DNA from: Sphingopyxis lindanitolerans
GTDB lineage: Bacteria > Pseudomonadota > Alphaproteobacteria > Sphingomonadales > Sphingomonadaceae
NCBI RefSeq assembly: GCF_002993885.1
Contig: NZ_CM009578.1
Coordinates: forward strand, 871,251-935,250
Length of the DNA stretch: 64,000 bases
Direction of reading: 5' to 3'
Shown here: positions 1 to 6,584 of the stretch, piece after piece
How the letters are laid out: each line of letters begins with the position of its first letter
How positions within the stretch are numbered: the stretch's first letter is position 1
The notes under the pieces: generated by a model
Told to the model about the DNA's origin: nothing
The model's input: only the letters and a program-made list of their open reading frames with translations
Databases searched by the model: none
Translations under genes and position numbers: made by a program

Positions 1-1195
1 GCGGGTAATCCTCCTGCGTCCCGACCGCATGGTCGTTGCCGCCCACGCTGATCTCGCTCTTTGGGAACTGCACCGTCCCGGTCTTGGTGCAGCGCCCGCC
101 GACGAGCCCGAGCACCGCCTTACGGTTACGCCACAGCGCGGTCAGCGCGGTCTTGCTGTCATGCTCGGCGCGCATCCCGCGGTCGAGTTGGAGCAGGCCG
201 CGGTGGAACAGATATTTGGCGTAATTGGTGGACTCGACCCGCCGCGCGAGCCAGCCCGAAACACCGAGGCGCGGTTTGACCGAGCCGATCGCGGCCGTGA
301 CCTCGAACAGCATGAGATCACACCCCTGACCAAAGCTCGCAAGCAGAATGCGCTCGCCCGGCTTCGCCGTTTCGAGCGCCGCCGAGAGCATCACCAGCGG
401 ATGCGCCGCGCCGCTGTGGCCGAGCACCGGCGCCAGCGTGTCGGCGATCGCATCAGGCGCGATGCCCGCCTGCTTTGCCAGCATCTCGGGCACGCCCTTC
501 ACCGCAACGGGAACGATGAACCGATCGATCGCGTCGCCCGTTACACCCGCCTTGCCCAGCAGCGTCGCAACCGCGGGAACCAAGATTCGCGCGAAACCCT
601 CGTCGCGAACCCAGCGCGCTTCCCAGTCATAATCATGCGCGGCGCCCGCTTCGCGAAAATGGTCGACGAAATCGACCGTGACGCTGTGGCGTGCCACCAG
701 CGTCGCGATCGGTGTTCCGCGGCCGACAAGCAGCGCCGCCGCTGCGTCTCCGCTCGTCATCTCGCGCTCCGATGCGGGTTTCGGGGTCGCAATCTCGGCC
801 GCGGCGAGAAGCGTCGTCTCTGTGCCGCCCAGTGCCGCAAGCAGCGCCGAGGTCGCCGCGCGCTGCGACCCCGTGACATCCATCGCGCCGACCGCGTCGG
901 GCAGGTTCAGCGCCTCCTTGACGATCCCCGCATTCTGCCGGTCGGCGAAAGGCAGCGTGGTCGACGCGATCACGACGCGCTCGACGCGCGTGCGATCGAT
1001 ACCGTCGAGCACATCGCGCGCGGCCTCGACCGCCATGGTGACGCTGTCCTCGTCCCAGTTCGCGACCGCCTTCTCGCCCTTGGCGAGTCCGCCCAGGCCG
1101 CTGGCGAACCATTTGTTCGTCGCATGGATCGCGCCGCGTTGCAGCCGCGTGATCGGCACATAGGCGCCAAAGGCCAGGATTCCGAAATCGCTCAT
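1..1195 (-). CDS. KAS III/HMG-CoA synthase-like protein fused to a DUF35-type OB-fold domain (3' end cut by window)
   Basis: Leftward gene open to the window edge; at least 398 codons are visible from an ATG at 1195 that overlaps the upstream MaoC stop (ATGA). Residues 1 to about 340 look like the thiolase/KAS III superfamily, the family of HMG-CoA synthase and 3-oxoacyl-ACP synthase III. After about residue 350 a segment with an R-C-T-K-T-G zinc-ribbon-like turn followed by Q-F-P resembles the start of a DUF35 OB-fold domain. The position where this superfamily usually has its nucleophilic cysteine (after D-V-T) reads G-S-Q-R-A-A, with Ser110 and no Cys. Such KS-like/OB-fold proteins are known in acyl-CoA and steroid side-chain catabolism; the exact reaction here is unknown. 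The neighbours (hydratase, dehydrogenase) support a beta-oxidation-like role. Confidence 0.7.
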   Translation of the reverse strand, partial: MSDFGILAFGAYVPITRLQRGAIHATNKWFASGLGGLAKGEKAVANWDEDSVTMAVEAARDVLDGIDRTRVERVVIASTTLPFADRQNAGIVKEALNLPDAVGAMDVTGSQRAATSALLAALGGTETTLLAAAEIATPKPASEREMTSGDAAAALLVGRGTPIATLVARHSVTVDFVDHFREAGAAHDYDWEARWVRDEGFARILVPAVATLLGKAGVTGDAIDRFIVPVAVKGVPEMLAKQAGIAPDAIADTLAPVLGHSGAAHPLVMLSAALETAKPGERILLASFGQGCDLMLFEVTAAIGSVKPRLGVSGWLARRVESTNYAKYLFHRGLLQLDRGMRAEHDSKTALTALWRNRKAVLGLVGGRCTKTGTVQFPKSEISVGGNDHAVGTQEDYP

Positions 1196-2040
1196 GCCGT
1201 CTCCGCATAGCCGTTGGTAAAGATGATCTTGTCGCGCTCGACGACGCGGGCGCGAAAGGCAAGCTTTCCTTCGTCCCCAGACCCTTTGGCGTCCCAGATC
1301 ATCGTCTCGATCGTCTCGCCGGGATAGACCGGCGACGAAAAGCGCCCGTCGATACGGCGAAGCCGCGCCGGATCATTGCCGCAACGCACGGCGAGCAGCG
1401 CGCGCCCGATCACGCCATAGGTCGCGAGCCCGTGCAGGATCGGCCCGTCGAAGCCCGCACCCGCCGCGACATCGGGGTCGATATGCAGCGGGTTGAGGTC
1501 GCCCGACAGGCGATATATCTGCGCCTGGTTCGCGGCGGTCGCCAGCGTCACGATGGCATCGGGCGCGCGATCGGGCAGCGGGTGCGGTGTGGGGGCGCCT
1601 TCGCTCGTTCCGCCGAAGCCGCCGTCGCCGCGCAGGAAGGTCATCGAACGCGACGTTGCAAGATGCGCGCCCGCGCCATCGTGGATCTCGCGCGCCACCA
1701 TCGCGAGCGCCCCCTTGTCGGCGCCCTTGTCGAACAGTGCCTCGATGCGCGTCGTACCGACGATCTCGCCTTCCACCGGCAAAGGCTGGTGGAGGATCGT
1801 CGATTGCTCGCCGTGCAGGATTTTCCGCCAGTTCGCGCCCAGCGCCGGGTCGCGCCAGATGAAGCCCGGATAGCCCAAAGTCACCGCCATCGTCGGCAGT
1901 GCCTGCAACCGCTCCTCGAACAGGAAATCGAGTTCGGTCGCGCCGACGCCAAGCGCGTAGAGGATCGTGTCGCGCGGAGTCAGCCGTTGCCGCGTGACGA
2001 TGGGGGGCATCGAGAGAAGATGGTCAGGGTCGATCGCCAT
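1192..2040 (-). CDS. MaoC-family (R)-specific enoyl-CoA hydratase
   Basis: 282 residues, the size of a two-domain (double hotdog) hydratase 2 protein. The C-terminal half holds the family signature Y-R-L-S-G-D-x-N-P-L-H-I-D-P at about residues 175-190, with the catalytic Asp and His, followed by G-F-D-G-P-I-L-H-G. The expected reaction is hydration of trans-2-enoyl-CoA to (R)-3-hydroxyacyl-CoA in the cytoplasm. The gene follows an SDR gene with a 10-bp gap and overlaps the downstream KS-like gene by 4 bp, so the three are probably translated from one message. The SDR could oxidise the (R)-3-hydroxyacyl-CoA product. The substrate cannot be read from sequence. Confidence 0.85.
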   Translation of the reverse strand: MAIDPDHLLSMPPIVTRQRLTPRDTILYALGVGATELDFLFEERLQALPTMAVTLGYPGFIWRDPALGANWRKILHGEQSTILHQPLPVEGEIVGTTRIEALFDKGADKGALAMVAREIHDGAGAHLATSRSMTFLRGDGGFGGTSEGAPTPHPLPDRAPDAIVTLATAANQAQIYRLSGDLNPLHIDPDVAAGAGFDGPILHGLATYGVIGRALLAVRCGNDPARLRRIDGRFSSPVYPGETIETMIWDAKGSGDEGKLAFRARVVERDKIIFTNGYAETA

Positions 2041-2050
2041 GCCCTAATCC

Positions 2051-2965
2051 TCAGATCGGATCATAGCCGAACACATCCCCCGACCGTTCGCCCGGGTCGG
2101 CAAAACTGCCGCGGAACGCCGGCAGCATTTCGTCGGCGATCGCCTGCGCGGTCCAGCCTTCGCTTTTCTGCATCGAGCGGATCGGGCGCGGTTTGGAAAA
2201 GAGGAAAATCTCGTTCTTGCGGACGCCGAAAATCTGGTTGCTGACGTCCTGCGACGCATCGCTCGCGAGGAACGCCACCAAAGGTGCGATCTTGTCGGCG
2301 GTCATTGTCTTCATGCGTTCGATGCGCAGCGCCTCGGCCTCGTTGGTCGCGGGGATCGTCGCGATCAGTCGGCTCCACGCAAAGGGCGCGATACAGTTCG
2401 ATCGTACCCCGGCACGCGCCATGTCGAGCGCGATCGACTGCGACAGCCCGACGATCCCCAGCTTGGCCGCCGAATAATTGGCCTGGCCGAAATTGCCGAT
2501 CAGCCCGCTGGTCGAAGTGAAATGGACGAAGCTGCCCGACTGCTGCTCGCGAAAATAGGGGGTCGCCGCCTTCGAGACATTGAAACAGCCGTTCAGATGG
2601 ACGTCGATCACCGCGTTCCAGTCCTCATGACTCATCTTGTGCCAGATGCGGTCGCGCAGGATGCCGGCGTTGTTCACCACCGCGTCGATGCGGCCGAACG
2701 CCTGCACTGCATCCTCGACGATGCTCGCCGCACCCTTGGGGTCGGCGACGCTCGCGCCATTGACGAGCGCCTTGCCGCCTGCCGCCTTGATGTCGTCGAC
2801 GGTCTGCTGTGCGGGCGTCAGATCGGCGCCTTCGCCCTCGGCATTGCCGCCGAGATCGTTGACCACGACCGCGGCCCCCTCGCGCGCGCAAAGCAGCGCG
2901 ATCTCGCGCCCGACGCCGCGTCCCGCGCCCGTCACCGCGACCACTTTTCCTTCCAGAATTCCCAT
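2051..2965 (-). CDS. SDR-family (3R)-hydroxyacyl-CoA dehydrogenase-like oxidoreductase
   Basis: 304 residues. Shows the classical short-chain dehydrogenase motifs: T-G-A-G-R-G-V-G cofactor loop near residue 11, N-N-A-G near 95, catalytic Ser in the F-T-S-T-S-G strand, and Y-S-A-A-K with catalytic Tyr/Lys. The C-terminal extension and overall size match the dehydrogenase part of peroxisomal multifunctional enzyme type 2-like proteins, so NAD-dependent oxidation of a (3R)-hydroxyacyl-CoA is likely. Start at 2965 is backed by AGGAGG six bases upstream. First gene of the SDR-MaoC-KS unit, with an operator-like element 32-57 bp upstream of its start. Confidence 0.85.
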   Translation of the reverse strand: MGILEGKVVAVTGAGRGVGREIALLCAREGAAVVVNDLGGNAEGEGADLTPAQQTVDDIKAAGGKALVNGASVADPKGAASIVEDAVQAFGRIDAVVNNAGILRDRIWHKMSHEDWNAVIDVHLNGCFNVSKAATPYFREQQSGSFVHFTSTSGLIGNFGQANYSAAKLGIVGLSQSIALDMARAGVRSNCIAPFAWSRLIATIPATNEAEALRIERMKTMTADKIAPLVAFLASDASQDVSNQIFGVRKNEIFLFSKPRPIRSMQKSEGWTAQAIADEMLPAFRGSFADPGERSGDVFGYDPI

Positions 2966-2996
2966 GTCGATCCTCCTGGCGCGCGCCTCTAACTCA

Positions 2997-3022
2997 TATT
3001 ACCTAGTTATACAACTAACGAG
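2997..3022. promoter_or_regulatory. Operator-like element upstream of the SDR gene (copy 1)
   Basis: The + strand reads TATTACCTAGTTATA then CAACTAACGAG. It contains the inverted repeat TAGTT-atac-AACTA (3004-3017) and matches 22 of 26 positions of the element at 5381-5406 read on the opposite strand. It lies just upstream of the SDR start, where a repressor of the SDR-MaoC-KS unit would bind. The regulator is not in the window; a TetR-type protein is the usual one for such clusters, but this is inference. Confidence 0.6.
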
Positions 3023-3057
3023 CAGAGCCCGCGCCTATTTTCCATTGAAGGTCTCGC

Positions 3058-4068
3058 TTATCGCGGGGCGTCTGGCAAGGATTTCGCGAGCAAGGGAATG
3101 TCGGCGAACGAACGCAGCACGTCGTTGAGATGCGTGCAGCCGAGCGTACCGGGCAAGAATTCGAGCGTCGATTGGCGAAAGGCGGCGACCGGCTGGCCGA
3201 TCATGCGCGCCGCCTTGATCGCGGCGCCCGGGCATTCGCGAAACGGCAATGCGAGCGGCAATATCTGAAGCGCGGCGAGGCAGCCGTCGACCTCGTCGAT
3301 TTCGGCATGGACGCGATATTCGTGGATCGCGCTGCGACCGCCGCCGGGGTGCGAGCCGCTGTCCTGGAATCCCGCATCGACGTTGAGGACGCCCTCGGCA
3401 CGCCAGATATCGATCCGCCGCGCGCGGCGCGCGTGGGGACGGCCGGGTGCGTCGGCCATGGCGTGCCAGCCGAGCGGGTCGGCGGGATCGATCAGCGACC
3501 CGACCTCGACCGACGATGGCGCGTCGATGCCGCCGTCGCCGGTAAGCGAACTCGCCCCCTCGGCAAAGCCGGTGCAAATATTGACCATCCGTCGGCGCCG
3601 CGCTGCGGCATCGCCTTCGTCCCGAGGCGCCAGCGCGTCGTCGGCCCATGCCGACCATATCCATTTGGCGACGAGGCTCGCACCCGAAAAATCGTCGAGC
3701 AGTTGGAAGAGCGGGCTTCCTCGGCAATCGCCGAGCGCATCGACCAGCGCGCTCCGGCTCGCGCCGCCGGCGCGAACGCCGATGAGATGAGAGCCCCGCG
3801 GATGCGCCGGAGTAACGTCGATCTCCTCGATCGCACGAAGCGGCGAGGCGCGGATGTGAAATGCGCCCGCGGCCAGTTCGGCCGCCTCGCCCGCGAAATC
3901 GGTCACAAGATCGCGCGCGCGCCCCGTCATCATCCCCGACCGGCCGAAGCCGTCGGGCCATTCGGAATCGATCGAGGTCGTCCGGCGGATCGACCCCGGA
4001 CGCCGCGGCGGCGCGGGCCCGGCCGAGCCGCGCGCGATCGGAAACTGCGGCGGCGCGGGCAACGTCAC
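3058..4068 (-). CDS. DUF2889 domain-containing protein
   Basis: 336 residues from a GTG at 4068, placed 11 bp after the stop of the upstream dehydratase gene. The family signature is the C-terminal L-P-F-R-E-C-P-G-A-A-I-K segment and the ending G-C-T-H-L-N-D-V-L-R-S with conserved Cys/His residues. The middle part is acid-rich and has an E-Y-R-V-H-A-E-I-D strand. Function of DUF2889 is not established; members recur beside acyl-CoA and steroid/aromatic catabolism genes in sphingomonads and related bacteria, so an accessory or hotdog-partner role is possible. Longer overlapping frames start inside the upstream gene and are not credible starts. Confidence 0.7.
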   Translation of the reverse strand: MTLPAPPQFPIARGSAGPAPPRRPGSIRRTTSIDSEWPDGFGRSGMMTGRARDLVTDFAGEAAELAAGAFHIRASPLRAIEEIDVTPAHPRGSHLIGVRAGGASRSALVDALGDCRGSPLFQLLDDFSGASLVAKWIWSAWADDALAPRDEGDAAARRRRMVNICTGFAEGASSLTGDGGIDAPSSVEVGSLIDPADPLGWHAMADAPGRPHARRARRIDIWRAEGVLNVDAGFQDSGSHPGGGRSAIHEYRVHAEIDEVDGCLAALQILPLALPFRECPGAAIKAARMIGQPVAAFRQSTLEFLPGTLGCTHLNDVLRSFADIPLLAKSLPDAPR

Positions 4069-4079
4069 ATCGGCCCTGC

Positions 4080-5366
4080 TCAATCCCCGCCGAGTTCGCG
4101 GTGCCGCGCCAGCATGCGCACCGCCTTTTCGGCAAGCGCGTCGGGCACCTGCGGATAGAGCGGTAGCGGCCGGTCCTTGCTCGGCAGCGCGATCGTCGCG
4201 GTGGCGCGCACCGTTTCCTCGCCGCGCTGGTTGGTGAATTTCACCGCGACATCGACCAGGCTCTGTCCGCCCTCCTGCCGCTTGGCGAGCACTTCGCCGG
4301 TGACGCGCTGGACGTCGCCCATATAGTTGAACTTGCGAATCTCGTCGTGGACATGGGTGATCACGGCATCGTCGCCAGCCCAGTCGCTGAGATATTGCCA
4401 CAGGTAATTTTCGCGCATCACGCCATAATCATAGGCCATCGGATTGCCGATCGCCTGCGCCCACACCGGGTCCCAGTGCAACCGCTGCGCGACGTCGGGG
4501 ACGCCATATTCATTCTTGATGTAAAAGGCGGGGATGCGCTGACGGTTTTTGTGCGCGAGCCGGTTCGCGGTCGGCGCATAAGGCACGAAGCCATAGCCGC
4601 CGGCGTGGAAACAGATGACGTCGGTGACGGTCAGCGGACCCTTGGCTTGCAATCCGACCGAATCGCCCTTCTCGACGCTTTCGAACCAGCGTTTCTCGGC
4701 GCCCTGGACCTGTTCGGCGGCGTAGATATCCTCGACCGCCTGCATCTCCTCGTCGGTATAGGTCGCGGGTTCAATCGCCGAATATTTCCCCTTCTTCGCC
4801 GCAGTCTTGCGCTCGGTCAGGACGCGCAAGATGCGATAGACCGCGACGACCTCGCCGCGCTGGTTCATCTTGACGTCGCGGCGCACCGTGATCACCGAAC
4901 GGCCGGCGAATTCGGATTGCTTGACCTCGCACGTCTCGTCGCCGTTGAAACTGTAAATAGTGTCGCCCGGGAAAATCGGGCGATAGAAATCCCACTGCGA
5001 CCCCGAAACAAAGACGTGGATGCCCTTGAACAGGCTTTTCCTCAGCGCCTTGATCTCGTCGGGGATAGGGTCGCCCTTCATCGGCCGATTGATGATGCCC
5101 GCCATCATGCCGGGCGCGATCACACTGCCCCAGCGCGTCTTCCTGGCATAATGAGGGTCGGTATAGAGCGGCTTGTCGTCGCCCATGCCGTGCGCGAAAT
5201 TGCGGATATTATCCTCGGTCGCGGTCTGGATATATTCGCGCGTCCGCGACGCCTGGTCGAAACCGAGCAACGCGCGCTGCCGCTCGATATCCGCATCGGT
5301 AATTTCATAAGCGACGGCCTTCTGCCACTCGTCGCTTGCCTTGATATCGGACTTAGCTCCAGCCAC
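4080..5366 (-). CDS. FAS1-like/MaoC-type acyl dehydratase
   Basis: 428 residues. Two hotdog-like halves are seen: an N-terminal half (about 60-200) with G-S-V-I-A-P-G-M-M-A and F-Y-R-P-I-F-P-G-D-T, typical of FAS1-type dehydratase N-terminal domains, and a C-terminal half (about 240-410) with D-V-I-C-F-H-A-G-G and Y-M-G-D-V-Q-R-V-T-G-E-V. Probably hydrates or dehydrates a bulky acyl-CoA. Start is a GTG at 5366 with GGGAGG six bases upstream; an ATG a few bases upstream is in another frame. It leads the dehydratase-DUF2889 unit and has the second copy of the shared operator-like element in its promoter region. Confidence 0.75.
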   Translation of the reverse strand: MAGAKSDIKASDEWQKAVAYEITDADIERQRALLGFDQASRTREYIQTATEDNIRNFAHGMGDDKPLYTDPHYARKTRWGSVIAPGMMAGIINRPMKGDPIPDEIKALRKSLFKGIHVFVSGSQWDFYRPIFPGDTIYSFNGDETCEVKQSEFAGRSVITVRRDVKMNQRGEVVAVYRILRVLTERKTAAKKGKYSAIEPATYTDEEMQAVEDIYAAEQVQGAEKRWFESVEKGDSVGLQAKGPLTVTDVICFHAGGYGFVPYAPTANRLAHKNRQRIPAFYIKNEYGVPDVAQRLHWDPVWAQAIGNPMAYDYGVMRENYLWQYLSDWAGDDAVITHVHDEIRKFNYMGDVQRVTGEVLAKRQEGGQSLVDVAVKFTNQRGEETVRATATIALPSKDRPLPLYPQVPDALAEKAVRMLARHRELGGD

Positions 5367-5380
5367 CGCATGCCTCCCTT

Positions 5381-5414
5381 GTCGTTAGATATATAACGAG
5401 GTAATACATCTAAC
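5381..5414. promoter_or_regulatory. Operator-like element upstream of the FAS1-like dehydratase (copy 2)
   Basis: Perfect 7-bp inverted repeat GTTAGAT (5384-5390) and ATCTAAC (5408-5414) surrounds a core that, read on the minus strand from 5406, is TATTACCTCGTTATATATCT. It matches 22/26 bases of the element at 2997-3022. Both copies sit directly upstream of leftward genes of the same cluster, suggesting one regulator controls both units. Confidence 0.65.
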
Positions 5415-5499
5415 ATCGTCGCGCAAGCCTTTGCAGCGCGCGATCCCGCTTCGGCTCGGGCCGTTGCGGCGGAGGGCCAACCGCGTCGAGGAGAGCATC

Positions 5500-5883
5500 A
5501 TGGCAGGACGCGGGCATCGCGATATTTTCCGCGACGAGATCGACTGGAAGGCAGCATCGCCCGGTACGCGCTTTGCCATCTTCCCGATCGACGAGGCCAA
5601 TCCCACCGCACCAGCGGTCGTGCTCACCGACTTCGAGCCGGGCGAAGTCGTGGCGCCGCATGCCCACGACAGCAATTATTTCGAATATATCCTGGCCGGC
5701 GAACAAACGGTCGGAAAGACGCGCTTTGGCGCGGGCGACATTCGCATGGTCAAGCGCGGCACCGGCTATGGCCCGATCCGCGTCGGGCCGGAGGGTTGTT
5801 CGGTGCTCATCATATTCGAGGATGGTTCGCGAACCGCCCCCGAGAGCCGACCGCGCCAGCGGCGGAGCGCAACGGCAGAATAG
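5500..5883 (+). CDS. Cupin-domain protein
   Basis: 127 residues from ATG 5500, chosen because GAGGAG lies six to seven bases upstream; an in-frame upstream ATG lacks such a site. The single cupin barrel shows P-H-A-H-D-S-N-Y-F-E (metal-binding His residues and Glu, about residues 55-64) and a G-A-G-D-I-R turn. It resembles small cupins that bind a metal and act as sensors or dioxygenases. Divergent from the dehydratase unit, so the element at 5381-5414 could influence both. Substrate unknown. The C-terminus is Arg-rich and probably disordered. Confidence 0.7.
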   Translation: MAGRGHRDIFRDEIDWKAASPGTRFAIFPIDEANPTAPAVVLTDFEPGEVVAPHAHDSNYFEYILAGEQTVGKTRFGAGDIRMVKRGTGYGPIRVGPEGCSVLIIFEDGSRTAPESRPRQRRSATAE

Positions 5884-6056
5884 TGCCGCAGAATCTGAGG
5901 ACATGACACCGCGGCGACAAGGCGTATGGCGGAGGCTCTCACCAGACGCCGGAACGCCCCACCCCCTACCGGTCACGATCAACCGCAACGGTCCCTGCCT
6001 TGCGGCGCGGCTTTCCTGCGGTCAGCAAGCATGGCTGATACTAGCCCGTGATGAAC

Positions 6057-6095
6057 GGGTTCCACATGGCCCGTGACGGCCAAGAGGTGGAACCC
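6057..6095. repeat. Stem-loop just outside the left island border
   Basis: Perfect 9-bp inverted repeat GGGTTCCAC (6057-6065) / GTGGAACCC (6087-6095), with a nested TGGCC / GGCCA pair inside the loop. In the tRNA's reading direction it lies about 28 bp past the tRNA-derived 3' end at 6123. It may be the tRNA gene's original downstream processing or termination structure, displaced when the island inserted. There is no T-run, so intrinsic termination is uncertain. Confidence 0.45.
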
Positions 6096-6122
6096 TAACG
6101 ACCTGAAATTATTGAATTCAAA

Positions 6123-6167
6123 TGGTAGCCGAGGAGGGACTCGAACCCCCGACACGCGGATTATGAT
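6123..6167 (-). repeat. Distal attachment site: 45-nt copy of the 3' end of tRNA-Met
   Basis: Matches 20044-20088 at 44 of 45 positions (6130 is C where the intact tRNA has G at 20051). It covers the anticodon loop through CCA and then diverges at 6168, so it is a tRNA fragment and not a gene. Together with the integrase next to the intact tRNA it marks the far end of an integrated element. Confidence 0.9.
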
Positions 6168-6189
6168 CGCATCAAAAATCGCGGCGAAA

Positions 6190-6205
6190 CGGCAGAAATC
6201 TGCCG
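6190..6205. repeat. Palindrome near left island end
   Basis: CGGCAGAAATCTGCCG, 22 bp inside the left att copy. A 15/16-identical palindrome lies at 19997-20012 inside the right end. The paired placement suggests integrase or excisionase arm sites, although each could also be a small terminator stem. Confidence 0.45.
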
Positions 6206-6584
6206 CTCTTTGTAAAATAGGCCAAGAAAATCGTTGGGTCAATCACACGAATTGACTCGGCCCTGCACTCCCTCGCGCATACGCCGTCGCTATAGAAATC
6301 ATAGCGCGACCAAACGGGAATGCATGGCATAAGTTGGCCGAGTGCCGTTTAGCAGGTTCTGAGTGACACAAACGAAATAGCTTCGGTGGTCGACATGAAC
6401 TGTCAGGCAGTTGCCCCCGGCTCGAGCCATTCCGCGTGATGGCAGCGAAGGACTATTCTGGACAGAAACGGCCATTCATTCGCCGAAGACCGGACGATCG
6501 GTAATGCGCCTCTTTTCGGTCGTTCACCGCTTATGATTCAAAGCCACCAAGCGGCCGTTCCCTCATCGTGCGCTGGACAACGGG

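Larger units (their letters stand above)
5884..6584. other. Gene-free stretch across the left island border
   Basis: No convincing gene in about 700 bp. It contains a stem-loop (6057-6095), the 45-nt tRNA-derived att copy (6123-6167) and a 16-bp palindrome (6190-6205). From 6206 to 6584 I see only short frames on both strands without ribosome binding sites. Confidence 0.6.

Noticed and set aside
29-1210. 393-codon + strand frame at the window start
   Set aside because: Shadow of the leftward KS-like gene; Arg/Ala-rich translation with no family motif.
3130-4158. 342-codon + strand frame
   Set aside because: Opposite the DUF2889 gene, which has a recognisable C-terminal signature; the + frame has none.
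6123-6167. Second tRNA gene
   Set aside because: Only the 3' half matches; no acceptor 5' strand or D-arm follows, so it is an att fragment.
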